Assembly: GCA_025602915.1 (NCBI GenBank)
Contig: JAHLJZ010000010.1
Coordinates: 434,001 to 498,000, forward strand
Direction: 5' to 3'
Origin: Paraphysoderma sedebokerense
Taxonomy: Eukaryota; Blastocladiomycota; Physodermatomycetes; Physodermatales; Physodermataceae
DNA length: 64,000 nt
This document shows positions 22,744-32,866 of this stretch, one piece after another. Each line of letters starts with the position of its first letter. Position 1 is the stretch's first letter. The translations under genes were made by a program, and so were the position numbers. The notes beneath the pieces were generated by a model. It was not told where the DNA came from, made no database searches, and saw nothing but the letters and a program-made list of their open reading frames with translations.

Positions 22744-25700
22744 ATGCACAATCAAGAAAAAGGAAGTCCTCAGGGCACCGCCGCTCAGCAGCTTCAACAC
22801 CTTCAGCAACAACAGCAGCAGCAACAACAACAGCAAATGAAAAGTCCCGGAAGTCCTGGTAGTATTGACTTACATCAGCCAATGGCCAACAAACAACCCC
22901 AGGGCCAGGTAAGCAGATCTAATCTTGTTATTCTAGATTTCGGTTTTTGTTTTCAAATGTTTCACTTTTCAGCTTTCAGGTGGATGCTAACTGTATCCAT
23001 TTACTCTCATTTTTATCATTCTTAGTTGGCGGCACTGTTGAGAAATCGAGCCGACTTGGAATTTGATATGTTTGGATTAGGCAAAGACATCAGTCGCAGT
23101 AATAGTGCTCCGCCCACCCAAGCTTATATGAACAATCGATTTGACGTACGTTCCATTTATTGAATCGTCACATCGATTGAGGGACTATCCGCTAACTCTA
23201 TGCTTTCTCATTAGTCCGATGAACCAACCCCAGGAGACCCAAGACTCGACCCCGACTATGCAGCTTATTATTATGTTCATTCCCGCTTAGATCCTCGTCT
23301 ACCACCTCCATTGTACCAACCTGGACAGTCTTGGCAAGTTTGGGCTGGTCAGGCGGCACCAGGAAAACCTGGTAGCACAGAAAAGCCTTTGGAGAGATTC
23401 CGAGGTCTAGGTAAGTAACTCCGAGATATTGGCCTCCCTTTTTCGTAGATTGTATCTAAGTCTTTAACGATCCTTTAGGTGGAGATGAGGATTTTTTGGC
23501 CGGTGGAGCTCATCCTTTGGACCAGTCACTTGAACCCGAAGGAAAGCGAACCGACGATGGTGAAAAGGATTCTGGTACAGGATCAGAATATTCACCCAAT
23601 ATCAGAATTCCTGTCTTCTCTCCGGAATTAAAGGCGCCACAACCCCAAAAAGCTCCTGTCGGGGGCGCTGATTCTCATTCGCCGAAGAAAAGAAATTTGG
23701 TCGATATCATTCAAGAGGTATGTGTTGTTGTCCTTTAATTTGAGTGTTAGCACTTAACTTACAATTTTCAAATGTTCACAGGACTTCCCTCGAACCCCGT
23801 CCCCCGTCTTCGCTCTCCGCCAACGTCAGGAAGGTGGTAATCAACCCAATGATTTGCCTGACTTCCTTGCGCCAGTACCCCGTGGAACTTTCGATGATCA
23901 CCAAGTTCATGACGAAGATCATCATTTGAAATCTGTTCTCAATGCTGCTTTGGACGGAGTATCTAAGGATGACAGTAGATTAGCCTTCAACAGAGCCAAG
24001 TTATCACCTCCCCCAAGATCATCGTCCACTCCTCCGACGCAATTAAATTACAATCGTGCTGCTTTGTTGCGTGGTGAACTTGGTAGAGGTTTGAGTCCAT
24101 CCGATGAATTGTTGTTGACAGGAATGAGAAATATGTCGTTGATGGATGGAAACGTAGGTTTCCTTTTGCTTTGAAATGTTGCAGCGTGTAAGATGCTAAA
24201 GTTTTGTATTTTTAACGTACAGCGTGGGCATCCAGACGAGTTGAATTTCCACCATGATCGACTCTCCTCGAAGTTGAAAATTCAAACCGGCTATGAGCAC
24301 TTGCTGGAAGGAACTTCTTCAGGACAAATGTATTCGGCTCCATCTCAAGGTCTTGGTACGTATCACCTCTTTCGCTTTACTCGTTATGATATCAAAATTT
24401 TAATAGTCCTTGTACTCTTCAATAGGCAATAATGCAATGAACTCATCATTGTTAGGATATGGGAAGCCGCGTGGTAAGGACCACGGACCCTACTCCGCTC
24501 CAGCGCGCAATGGACGCATGGAAGAAGAAATTCGTGCCGCAAGATTAGCCGAGAGATTGAATACCTTAAATGCTGAAATGTACGGGTCCGGTTGGGATGG
24601 ACTTGATGAAAGACAGTTACCAAGCGACCTGCGCGAATTACAGCGCCTTCGTGACGCTGGCTACACTAGAGGCAATCAACTTCCGCCATCTCTTTCCAAC
24701 GATTATCGTAAGGCATTCTCTGGGGCATCTCAACCTGGGTTTACATCTGCCGGTTTACATATGCAAGATCAATTTGCAGCCGATTATCCATTGACATCTA
24801 ATCGACATGGCCGTAACGAGCGGTTCGCCAGTCATGGTGGCATGGGTTACGGAAATGTTGATCGTCGAGGTGGTCCACCGGCGGATCGTAAGTTACGAGG
24901 CTCACCGGCTTCGCATCAGCAATTGCTCCTTCAACAACAACTCGCCCAGCAGCAACAGTTATTATTGGCACGTGAACAAATGCTTCGCAATGAATTAGGA
25001 GGCGGATACGGTCAACCTTCTGGAGCCAGCCGTCGACAACCCCGTCAACCAGCCCATCACTCTCCACCTGCTCACCATCATGATGCATCTCCAGATTTGG
25101 CTCAGGGCTTGCGATCTCCTTTACTTGAAGAATTCCGCAACAATAAGAATAAGAAATACGAATTGCGAGACATAATCGGAAGCATCGTTGAGTTCAGTGG
25201 AGATCAACATGGTTCCAGATTCATTCAGCAAAAATTGGAAACTGCATCATCGGAAGAAAAACAACTTGTGTTTGAAGAAATTCTTCCTAACGCACTTCAA
25301 CTGATGACTGACGTCTTCGGAAACTACGTGATCCAAAAGTTCTTCGAACACGGCAATCAACTTCAGAAATCTATTCTTGCCAAACAAATGGAATCGCACG
25401 TTCTCTCGCTTTCCTTGCAAATGTACGGTTGTCGAGTAGTCCAAAAAGCATTAGAACACGTTCTTATGGATCAACAGGCGACTTTGGTCCGAGAGTTGGA
25501 TGGAAATGTCTTGAAATGTGTTAAAGATCAAAATGGAAATCATGTCATTCAAAAGGCTATCGAAAGAGTCCCGGCCGATCATATTCAATTTATTATTGAC
25601 GCTTTCCACGGTCAAGTCTACAGTTTGGCAACTCATCCGTATGGTTGTAGAGTTATCCAAAGAATGTTTGAGCATTGCACCGAAGAACAAACTGTAAGTG

Positions 25701-26427
25701 CTTTGCCGTATTCCGGTATTTTTCCTACCCTTCGTCGTTGTTAACCCTCGTCTGTCTTCTTATAGCGCCCTCTCTTGGAAGAACTCCATCGCCATACCGT
25801 TCAACTGATTCAGGACCAATACGGAAATTATGTTATTCAACATGTCCTCGAGCGTGGCAAACCCGTCGACAAGTCACTTGTAGTTTCCAAAGTACGGGGA
25901 CAGGTGTTACAATTGAGTAAACACAAGTTTGCCAGTAATGTTATTGAAAAGTGTGTTGCCCATGGTAGCAAGAGGGACAGACAGATCTTGATTGAGGAAG
26001 TTTGTACTGTTAAACCCGACGGGTATGTTACTGCCAAATTACTTGGTTTCCTTTTTGCTGCCCGCCTAACTTTATTTCATGGGTTTTTCGCTTTATAGGA
26101 CGACTGCTCTTGTATCAATGATGAAAGACCAGTTCGCAAACTATGTCGTTCAAAAAATGTTGGACGTCGTAGACAATGATCAAAAAGACATGTTGATCAA
26201 TAAAATTAGACCTCATCTTCAAAGTTTGAAGAAGTACACTTATGGAAAACATTTGATTAGCAGTACGTATTTCTTTCACTTCAACAATCTCAATTCCGTT
26301 CAATTCAGCTATCAAATTGAAGAATCGGTTTGTTAACATGAGTCTTCTTGCCGCGTCACCTTTCGATTTTATAGAAGTCGAACGTCTTCAAATCATGTCT
26401 GGTGGTCCTCCTCTCACGATCCTCTAA
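22744..26427 (+). CDS. PUM: Pumilio (PUF) RNA-binding protein
   Basis: Ten exons join in frame to 988 residues: 22744-22908, 23026-23145, 23215-23410, 23479-23717, 23782-24153, 24223-24355, 24426-25693, 25766-26022, 26099-26262 and 26375-26427. A polyglutamine N-terminus is followed by Pumilio N-terminal boxes ([30 protein letters not shown]). The C-terminal Pumilio-homology domain has eight PUF repeats, for example [93 protein letters not shown] and [12 protein letters not shown]. These recognition residues predict standard UGUANAUA binding. PUM proteins repress mRNAs, often by recruiting CCR4-NOT; a NOT4 gene lies 16 kb away. This is the canonical animal-type Pumilio, not the divergent nucleolar PUF6 or NOP9 type. 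Confidence 0.95.
22797..22837 (+). repeat. CAG/CAA tract encoding polyglutamine
   Basis: Mixed CAG and CAA codons encode an uninterrupted glutamine run of about a dozen residues near the Pumilio N-terminus. The mixed codons make it less prone to slippage than a pure CAG tract. Confidence 0.8.
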
Positions 26428-27412
26428 ACCGCCGATGAATCGTACGCTCTTTTTGCAATTGTTGTTTGCGAATATCGAATATCTCTTCCGTATAAGTGAT
26501 TTAATTATAAACCCGTCATTCTTTTAATTTAGCAGTTAGCATTTGCTGAACATTTTTTTATTATGATTCAATTATATCAGTAAATTTAGAACAGAAATTT
26601 CTTTAATGAATCATCTTAATTCTTTCTTTCTTGTTTGTTTAATTATTCAGTTCCTTTGTTGTTGTTTTCTTGTCTTCGCGAGTGTGTTTATGATTTTTAA
26701 ATTGTGTTTACTACGAATCTTATATACTACTAGCAAATGTGTTGATTTCCACCTAGTCTTGATGTATTAATGTATCGTCTACCCTAGTTATCGCGGCGCT
26801 TGGTTAACAAACAAATATTCAATGTAGGATTAGCGAGTGTAGTTTAATAGTTTTTATAGCGATGATGGACGTGATGAACCGATTATCATTTCGGATTTTT
26901 GCAGAATTTGTTTATCTTGTATCAAAAAGAATTGGTTGATAGTATGAAAGGTATTCGTGGATGGGTTAGCTTTTGTGAATAATTTTTGTGGGGCATTGTA
27001 ATTTGCCAGATATGGAGATATTAGGTGTTGTAATAATATTCAATATACTTTTTCTTTTCTTCATATTCTTGAACTAGTGTGTTGTCAGTTTTCAACATTC
27101 GACACCACGCTACTTTTGTTCATTAACCCAACATCGGCAAGCCTGATCCGAATTCAGTTGTCAAACCTGTCACCAGTTGTGATGTGATGAAAAGGAGAAA
27201 ACGGATAAATGCGTGCGTTATGGATCATACTGGAAATCAATCATTATGAACCTTTGATTGTTCCTTTTTCTGGCTGACGAGGGATTTACGCGGTTTGGGG
27301 GTTAATTAAACAAACACAAAAACTGCGGGCTTTGCAAAACCAGTTCAACTTACGACCACCAACCTCTATACACTTAGTACAATCTATCAAACTCAGATTT
27401 TTAAATACCAAA
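26428..27412. other. Pumilio 3' flank and PhoD-gene promoter
   Basis: AT-rich, no coding sequence seen. A TGTAATAATA decamer at 27029-27038 matches the yeast Puf5 site UGUAAYAWUA, about 600 bp after the Pumilio stop. Whether it lies in the 3' UTR is unknown. The last few hundred bases should contain the promoter of the phosphatase gene. Confidence 0.4.
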
Positions 27413-30400
27413 ATGTTATCCGCGAATTATAATCCTTACGGTGAAAAAACCGAAAAAACTGAATACAACAAAAAATCTAAACACGATAAACCCCGCGCCG
27501 GTGGTCGCGATTCAGACTCCGACACTGATGACGATCGATATGATCGTCGTGAATCAAAAGATAGAAGAGAGAAAAAAGATAAGAAAGAAAGGGGAGATAG
27601 AGATGATAGTGATGATGAAGATCATAAAAGGGGTGGAAGGGATGATAGGAGAGAAGAAGGGTATAAAAGGTAAGTTTGCGGTGGCTGAGTCACTTTCTGT
27701 TGTTTGAGTTTACATTCTTTAAAACGTTTTTCTTTGAGATAAAAAATTAATTATTGAATGAAATTTGGATTAAAATATTATTCTTGTTAATGGTTTTTTC
27801 TTTGTTTTGTAACAATGTTTCTCCTACCGTTGGAACAGTTCTGGATATGGTCCAGGTTCCGAGCAGTCCGCGTACTATGGCGGACGACCTTCCGAACGAC
27901 AAGAACAAGGTAGAACCCACTACAGTGATAGCGCAACGTCGATGCCGCAATCTCAGTCCGGTAATAGATACGATGATAGTGGTTACGGACGGGCGAGTGA
28001 TTATGGACATGCAAACGAGTACAAGAGCGAGGGTTATGGTAAAATAGCTGGTACGGAGCAGTCTCGTCCTGTTACTCAGAATTCGACTGGCGGGTATGGT
28101 GTGCCAACTCCTCAATATGAAACGGAAAGTTATGGTAGACCATCAGCTACGGCCCAGTCTCGTCCGCAGATGTCCTCTACTGGCTATGGACAAGCAAACC
28201 AATACGAAACTCAAACTTACGGTAAACCAGCATCTACAGCTCAAAACTGCCCCATTCAATCTACTGGAGGGTACGGGCAGTCAGCCCAATATCAGGGGGA
28301 AAATTACGAAGCGCCAAATGCTACATCTCAGTCACGACCCCAATTGTCGACTGGTGGGTATGGCCAATCAACTCAATACGAGACAGAAGATTATGCCAGA
28401 CCGACGCCTGTATCCCAGACTCGACCCGTTCAACCTACCGGAGTGTATGGACAATCAACCCAGTATAACTCCGAAACTTACGGTAAACCCACTGCTACAT
28501 CCCAATCGCGTCCTCAGGTTGCTGCTGGTGGATATGGCCAATCGACTCAGTACGAAACGGAAAGTTATGGCAGACCAACTGGCCATTATTACGGCTCTTC
28601 CCGTGATGAATCGTCCTACAAACAGTCACAGTCATCTCAAACTGCTGCCGCATACGGAGCCGCCAGCCAATACGGCAATGATTCATACAGAGCACCAAGC
28701 TCACAGTACCAATCCATTCCACCTCGCCCAAGTTATACCGAAGATCGCCCAGAAATCAAGCCTACACCACACGGCCGACCGGCAATGGCTAATTACCACG
28801 AAACCTCGGCACGTCCAGATGAAGCGCCGCTTGTTGCTAACATGGAAAACTTGATGGTGGATCAGACACCTTGGTGAATTCTTTTTTTCTATACCAGCGA
28901 TACGCTGTTTCTCTTGGCCACTTTCTAATTCTTTGCATTTATGGTAGCCCCCCTGCACTTGCATTCCCTTCGATTCCTTCAGAGGGTTTCTATGGACCCT
29001 ATGTACGTTTTACCGGAACCACCAGCAATACATGGACTGGTTCTATTCTTGTTGTGGTCGCATCAAACACAGCCGCTCCCAGACTGCTTATCAACGTCGG
29101 AAGAGCGTCTCAACCGATTCGTTTAGCTACGTATTACAATTTGACCTTTTATCGTTTCGATCTCTCCATTCCTCAATCCCGTTCTGAGACACCAATCACG
29201 TACTCTGTCAACAACAAGGAGTATCGTTTTGTTGTGCCTGCTCTGGGCCAAGACTGGAGAATGTTGTTTACTAGCTGTAATGGGTTTAGTTTAGACGTTG
29301 ATGCGGAAAGACAAAAAGTCGAAGGCGGTATTCAACCCCTGTGGAGAGACGTCATGGAACAACATGCCAAGAAACCATTTCATGTTCAACTCGGTAAGTC
29401 GATTTGCCCTTGATCAAGTTCGTAAGCTGCAAACTGACTTTTGTCTTATTCAATCTCCATTTGCAGGGGGCGGCGATCAGTTGTATTGCGACGAAGTATT
29501 CTTGCTTGTCCCTGAACTGGTTCAATGGCTCGAAATCAAGGATAAGGCACAAAAGGAAAGCTCAATGTTCAATGGTTCTATGGTACAGAATACCGAGCGT
29601 TACTACATTATGAATTACTTGAAACATTTCAGTCAAGAAATTTACAAAGACGCGTTAGCTGGTGTTCCTTACGTCTTCAACATGGACGATCATGATGCCT
29701 TTGATGGTGAATTCTATTTCCGGTCCGCCTGGTCATTTCATTGATAGGAGTGAATAGCTGAATCTTTTCTCCGGAATATAGGTTACGGTTCTTACCCAAA
29801 ATACTTGCAAACCCATTCTATCATCACTGGAGTCGGTACAACGGCTATTCGATTTTATTTGCTCTTCCAACATCATACCACTCCCGAACTAGCACGAAAG
29901 GATGGTTACTTTGGCGAACGAGGCTACAATTTCATACGCGTAATGGGCGAACGCGCAGCAGTGTTAGGAATTGATACAAGATCTGAACGCTGTCTTGAAA
30001 ATGTAGTCACGTATGACAGCTGGAAAATGATTGAGCAACAATTGCAAACTATTCCAACTTCTGTGAAGGTAACTTGTTCATTTTCTCTAGACCCAAAATT
30101 CTGATAATTGCTGACATGAGTTTGAAATTAGCATCTCATTTCTATTGTCGGTATTCCAGGTAAGTCCGATGTTCTCCTTCAAACCGAGGAAATCGCTAAT
30201 AACATTCTTCATTTTTATCTTTAATTCGCAGTGACCTATCCTCGTCTCAAAGGAGAACAGTTCCTCGAAGTCGCCGCTGATGTTACAAAAACCGCCACAA
30301 ACTTCCTTGAAAAAGCGTCCGGTTTCTGGCAAAGCTTTGCTAAAAAAAACCAAAACCAAGGCGAAGCTGTGGATCTCGCCGCTGTGTTCAAAAAGACTGG

Positions 30401-31009
30401 AGCCTATACGAATATTTTGAACCACTTTGGCGAAGGAGGTACGTCTCTTTCATTAAATACTAATCAGGTGGTTTGTGGTAATTGATATATTATGTCCTAG
30501 AATTATTGGATGATCTTAATGATCACTGGACTTGCGATTTACATGACGCTGAACGCAAAAAGATGGTCGACATGCTTGTTGCTTTTGCGAGAGACCGTCA
30601 TTGCCGTAGCACAATTCTTAGTGGGGATGTCCATTGTTGCGGTATCAGTTTATTCTCTACCCCAACTTTATCTAACGTGTCCGATCCAACATTTATTCCC
30701 AATGTAATTTCCTCTGGGATCGGTAACATCCCGCCTCCAAAGGCCGTCATCACTGGTCTTCACCGATGTTATTCACCGTTAGATTGTAGATTACCTACCA
30801 ATGGAGTTGTGAAAGAAAGTATGGTTGAATTGTTTCAACAAGATGTAGATGGTACACCATTAAGTGATAAGTTGCTGTTGGGACGAAGAAATTGGGCGGT
30901 CGTTGAAATGTTAGGTGAAAGTTTAAGAGTTGAGATTAGGGTAGAAGGGCCAGGTAAAAAGGTCGAAGAAGTTCGAGGATATCAATTCCTTGTACCTAAT
31001 CTGGAGTAA
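27413..31009 (+). CDS. PhoD-like phosphatase with YGQ-rich prion-like N-terminus
   Basis: Eight exons join exactly to 1002 residues: 27413-27669, 27839-28873, 28948-29393, 29467-29706, 29782-30068, 30132-30159 (28 nt), 30232-30438 and 30501-31009. Residues about 20-90 are highly charged (RDSDSDTDDDRYDRR). Residues about 130-340 carry seven YGQ/YETESYGRP repeats. The rest is a fungal PhoD_2-type metallophosphatase domain. It shows the expected metal-ligand motifs GGDQLYCD, NMDDHDAFDGYGSYP and ILSGDVHCCG. A TGA directly follows a tryptophan codon at 28875-28877. A donor GTGAAT at 28874 and an acceptor ending at 28947 bypass it and join the frames. The known fungal family likewise has a low-complexity N-terminus, which supports a single gene. 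Cellular substrate unknown. Confidence 0.85.
27979..28590 (+). repeat. Seven tandem YGQ-type repeats of about 29-30 codons
   Basis: Units of about 87-90 bp encode GYGQSTQYETE-YGRP-SQSRP-like peptides, rich in Tyr, Gly, Gln, Ser and Thr. Units diverge by point changes but stay in register. The composition resembles FUS/EWS-type prion-like domains. Confidence 0.85.
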
Positions 31010-31126
31010 CTAGGGGGAAAGAATCGAGGTATAGTTACAAAATGAAACCTGAATTAGCTCTTAACAACGTTGTCAGTCTCTTCAATATGTTATGACCGGC
31101 GAATAAGAATAAAGAGTTACATTACA

Positions 31127-31279
31127 TCAATACATTGCACTTGTCCAATCATGGAATTTGTAACCGGTACCGAACACAGAAGGGCGAATTGTCGGATGCC
31201 GGAGTTGTATTCTACCAAGAACAGCCGCCACCGCCACCACGGCACCCAAAGCGGAAAAAGTCACAATGTAGGCATACAT
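31127..31279 (-). CDS. Possible 50-residue single-pass membrane protein
   Basis: An ATG at 31279 opens a 50-codon frame on the minus strand ending in TGA at 31127-31129. Residues about 2-20 form a hydrophobic helix (IVTFSALGAVVAVAAVLG) followed by a basic patch (RIQLRHPTIR). This is the layout of small mitochondrial or ER membrane proteins. Upstream on the same strand, 31454-31573 holds another open block ending ALCGEDDYLANEAVL, after a good acceptor. The two could be exons of one gene or separate, but I could not join them in frame. No family recognised. Confidence 0.3.
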   Translation of the reverse strand: MYAYIVTFSALGAVVAVAAVLGRIQLRHPTIRPSVFGTGYKFHDWTSAMY

Positions 31280-31777
31280 AGTATAGCTGATTAGAGATAT
31301 TTAGAATTGCTCTCAGGCATCAATAGATGGTAATAACCCACTGGAAAATCAAATCAAATTCTTGGACGGATACACTTCTACTCAAGTTATAATTCTCGTA
31401 AAGGTCTGATCAAGAGTCTGCACTTAGAATTCCACTTACACGGCCGTGCCGACTTATAGAACCGCTTCATTAGCCAGATAATCGTCTTCACCACAGAGAG
31501 CACTATCATTTCGAACGAAGGGAATAATATCTGACCACGGTAACTGTTTGCCAAATAAGTTTTCTTGGAAATCCTAGAAAGTGGAACTTCAATGCTCCTT
31601 CAACAGGGACGCGTTCCAAAAACAGAAGAGAACAACTGTTACCGAGGTTAGATACGACAAGACGTAGTGGAAATTGTCCAGGTTAATTTGCTACTGATTA
31701 TATAATTTCGAGAAACAACGGGGGTTACTGTCATTAGCCAGAAATGACTTTTCTTCACTATCCGCTGGGTAGGACCC

Positions 31778-31783
31778 TATAAA
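31778..31783 (+). promoter_or_regulatory. TATA box of the RING gene
   Basis: TATAAA lies 41 bp upstream of the first ATG (31819). A start site about 30 bp downstream would leave a leader of only some 10 nt before that ATG. Confidence 0.45.
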
Positions 31784-31870
31784 TCCTTCCCTAGGATTTC
31801 TCTGACTCTTACCTCAACATGCCCAGCAAGTCGCCCCGCAAGTCCCCGCGCAACAATCCCCGCCAGCAAC

Positions 31871-32329
31871 ATGCCCCGCGAATTGTACACGACCAGGAAG
31901 CAATTGAACAGCCAGACTAAGAAAAAATTTGTCGACGATGAAATCCCTTACCTCCATTTCACAATTCGCGGAGGTCAGACAATTCGCGGTTTACGCTATG
32001 TCATTCATAAACTACTCACGACTGGACATGGCCCTATTCAACCTCAGACTATCCCGGTAACTATAGCCGAGCTGGAAACACAATTGGCTGAATGCAGACA
32101 AGTTACTCAACAACTCCAAGAGGAAAACAGGCAAATGGAGACATGCAGCTTTAAATGTGACATATGCTACGAGCAATATAACCATAGCGATCATGACAAA
32201 CAACCGTTGGCGTTGATGTGTGGACATTTACTATGTCAAGGATGCTTTCGAAAATGGGTTGAGACGCAAAACAGAGAATGTCATATTTGCAGGGAAGAGT
32301 CCCCTAATTTTATACCTATTTTCTGGTAA
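31871..32329 (+). CDS. Small RING-finger protein
   Basis: A single-exon frame of 152 residues starts at the ATG at 31871. The N-terminus is basic, then a helical Gln/Glu-rich segment (LETQLAECRQVTQQLQEENRQ) leads into a C-terminal C3HC4 RING: CDICYEQY, then MCGHLLCQGCF, then CHICR. The domain implies E3 ubiquitin-ligase activity, and the coiled coil may dimerise or bind a substrate. An earlier ATG at 31819 opens a 33-codon frame (MPSKSPRKSPRNN...) that stops at about 31920, overlapping this start in another frame. The true start, or an N-terminal exon, is therefore uncertain. The ORF ends at TGG-TAA, which also reads as a GTAAGT-like donor, but no plausible downstream exon was found. Confidence 0.7.
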   Translation: MPRELYTTRKQLNSQTKKKFVDDEIPYLHFTIRGGQTIRGLRYVIHKLLTTGHGPIQPQTIPVTIAELETQLAECRQVTQQLQEENRQMETCSFKCDICYEQYNHSDHDKQPLALMCGHLLCQGCFRKWVETQNRECHICREESPNFIPIFW

Positions 32330-32866
32330 GTAGTGTATTGTGCCACTATAGTCGACGACAAGCCTTCAATCGCTTAAAATCTATTGAGATAAGAACGGCT
32401 TGATATTAAATGAATATATTTATTGTCATACAGTCAGATGTTGAAATGTCTTTTGATTATTTATTTATTTGTTATGATTTCCTACTGTTCGCTCTGTATG
32501 AATCATGAATAGCCAAACCAGCTAGCGTGATCACACTGTATTAAATAAATATCCAGTATCACACTAGATGATGTGCGTTACGATTATGCAGGCTTCAGCC
32601 TCGATGCAAAGGTACATTACTCTATTAGACTTGTATAAAATCACTTGCAGATAATGTTCATGGTCATGAATCTCGTCCGTTAATAAAAGTCACTGTCCAC
32701 TGATAATAACGCGTGCAAGATTGACAGCGCCGGCAAGTGAACAAGTGAACAGCAAAGCGCATACAAAGTTTATCATTCCCAGCATTCAGACCAGAAGTAT
32801 GATGCATCGACAACATCGACATTGACAACTCTCCTCTGCACTCGTCCCTTTTCTCATCCGTCCGTC
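32330..32866. other. AT-rich spacer
   Basis: 3' flank of the RING gene and promoter of the GON4-like gene. No RNA gene or coding sequence seen. Confidence 0.4.

Noticed and set aside
28871-29413. Separate gene starting near 28871 for the phosphatase domain
   Set aside because: A GTGAAT donor and an acceptor at 28947 join the upstream frame exactly to the phosphatase, and this family normally has a low-complexity N-terminus.
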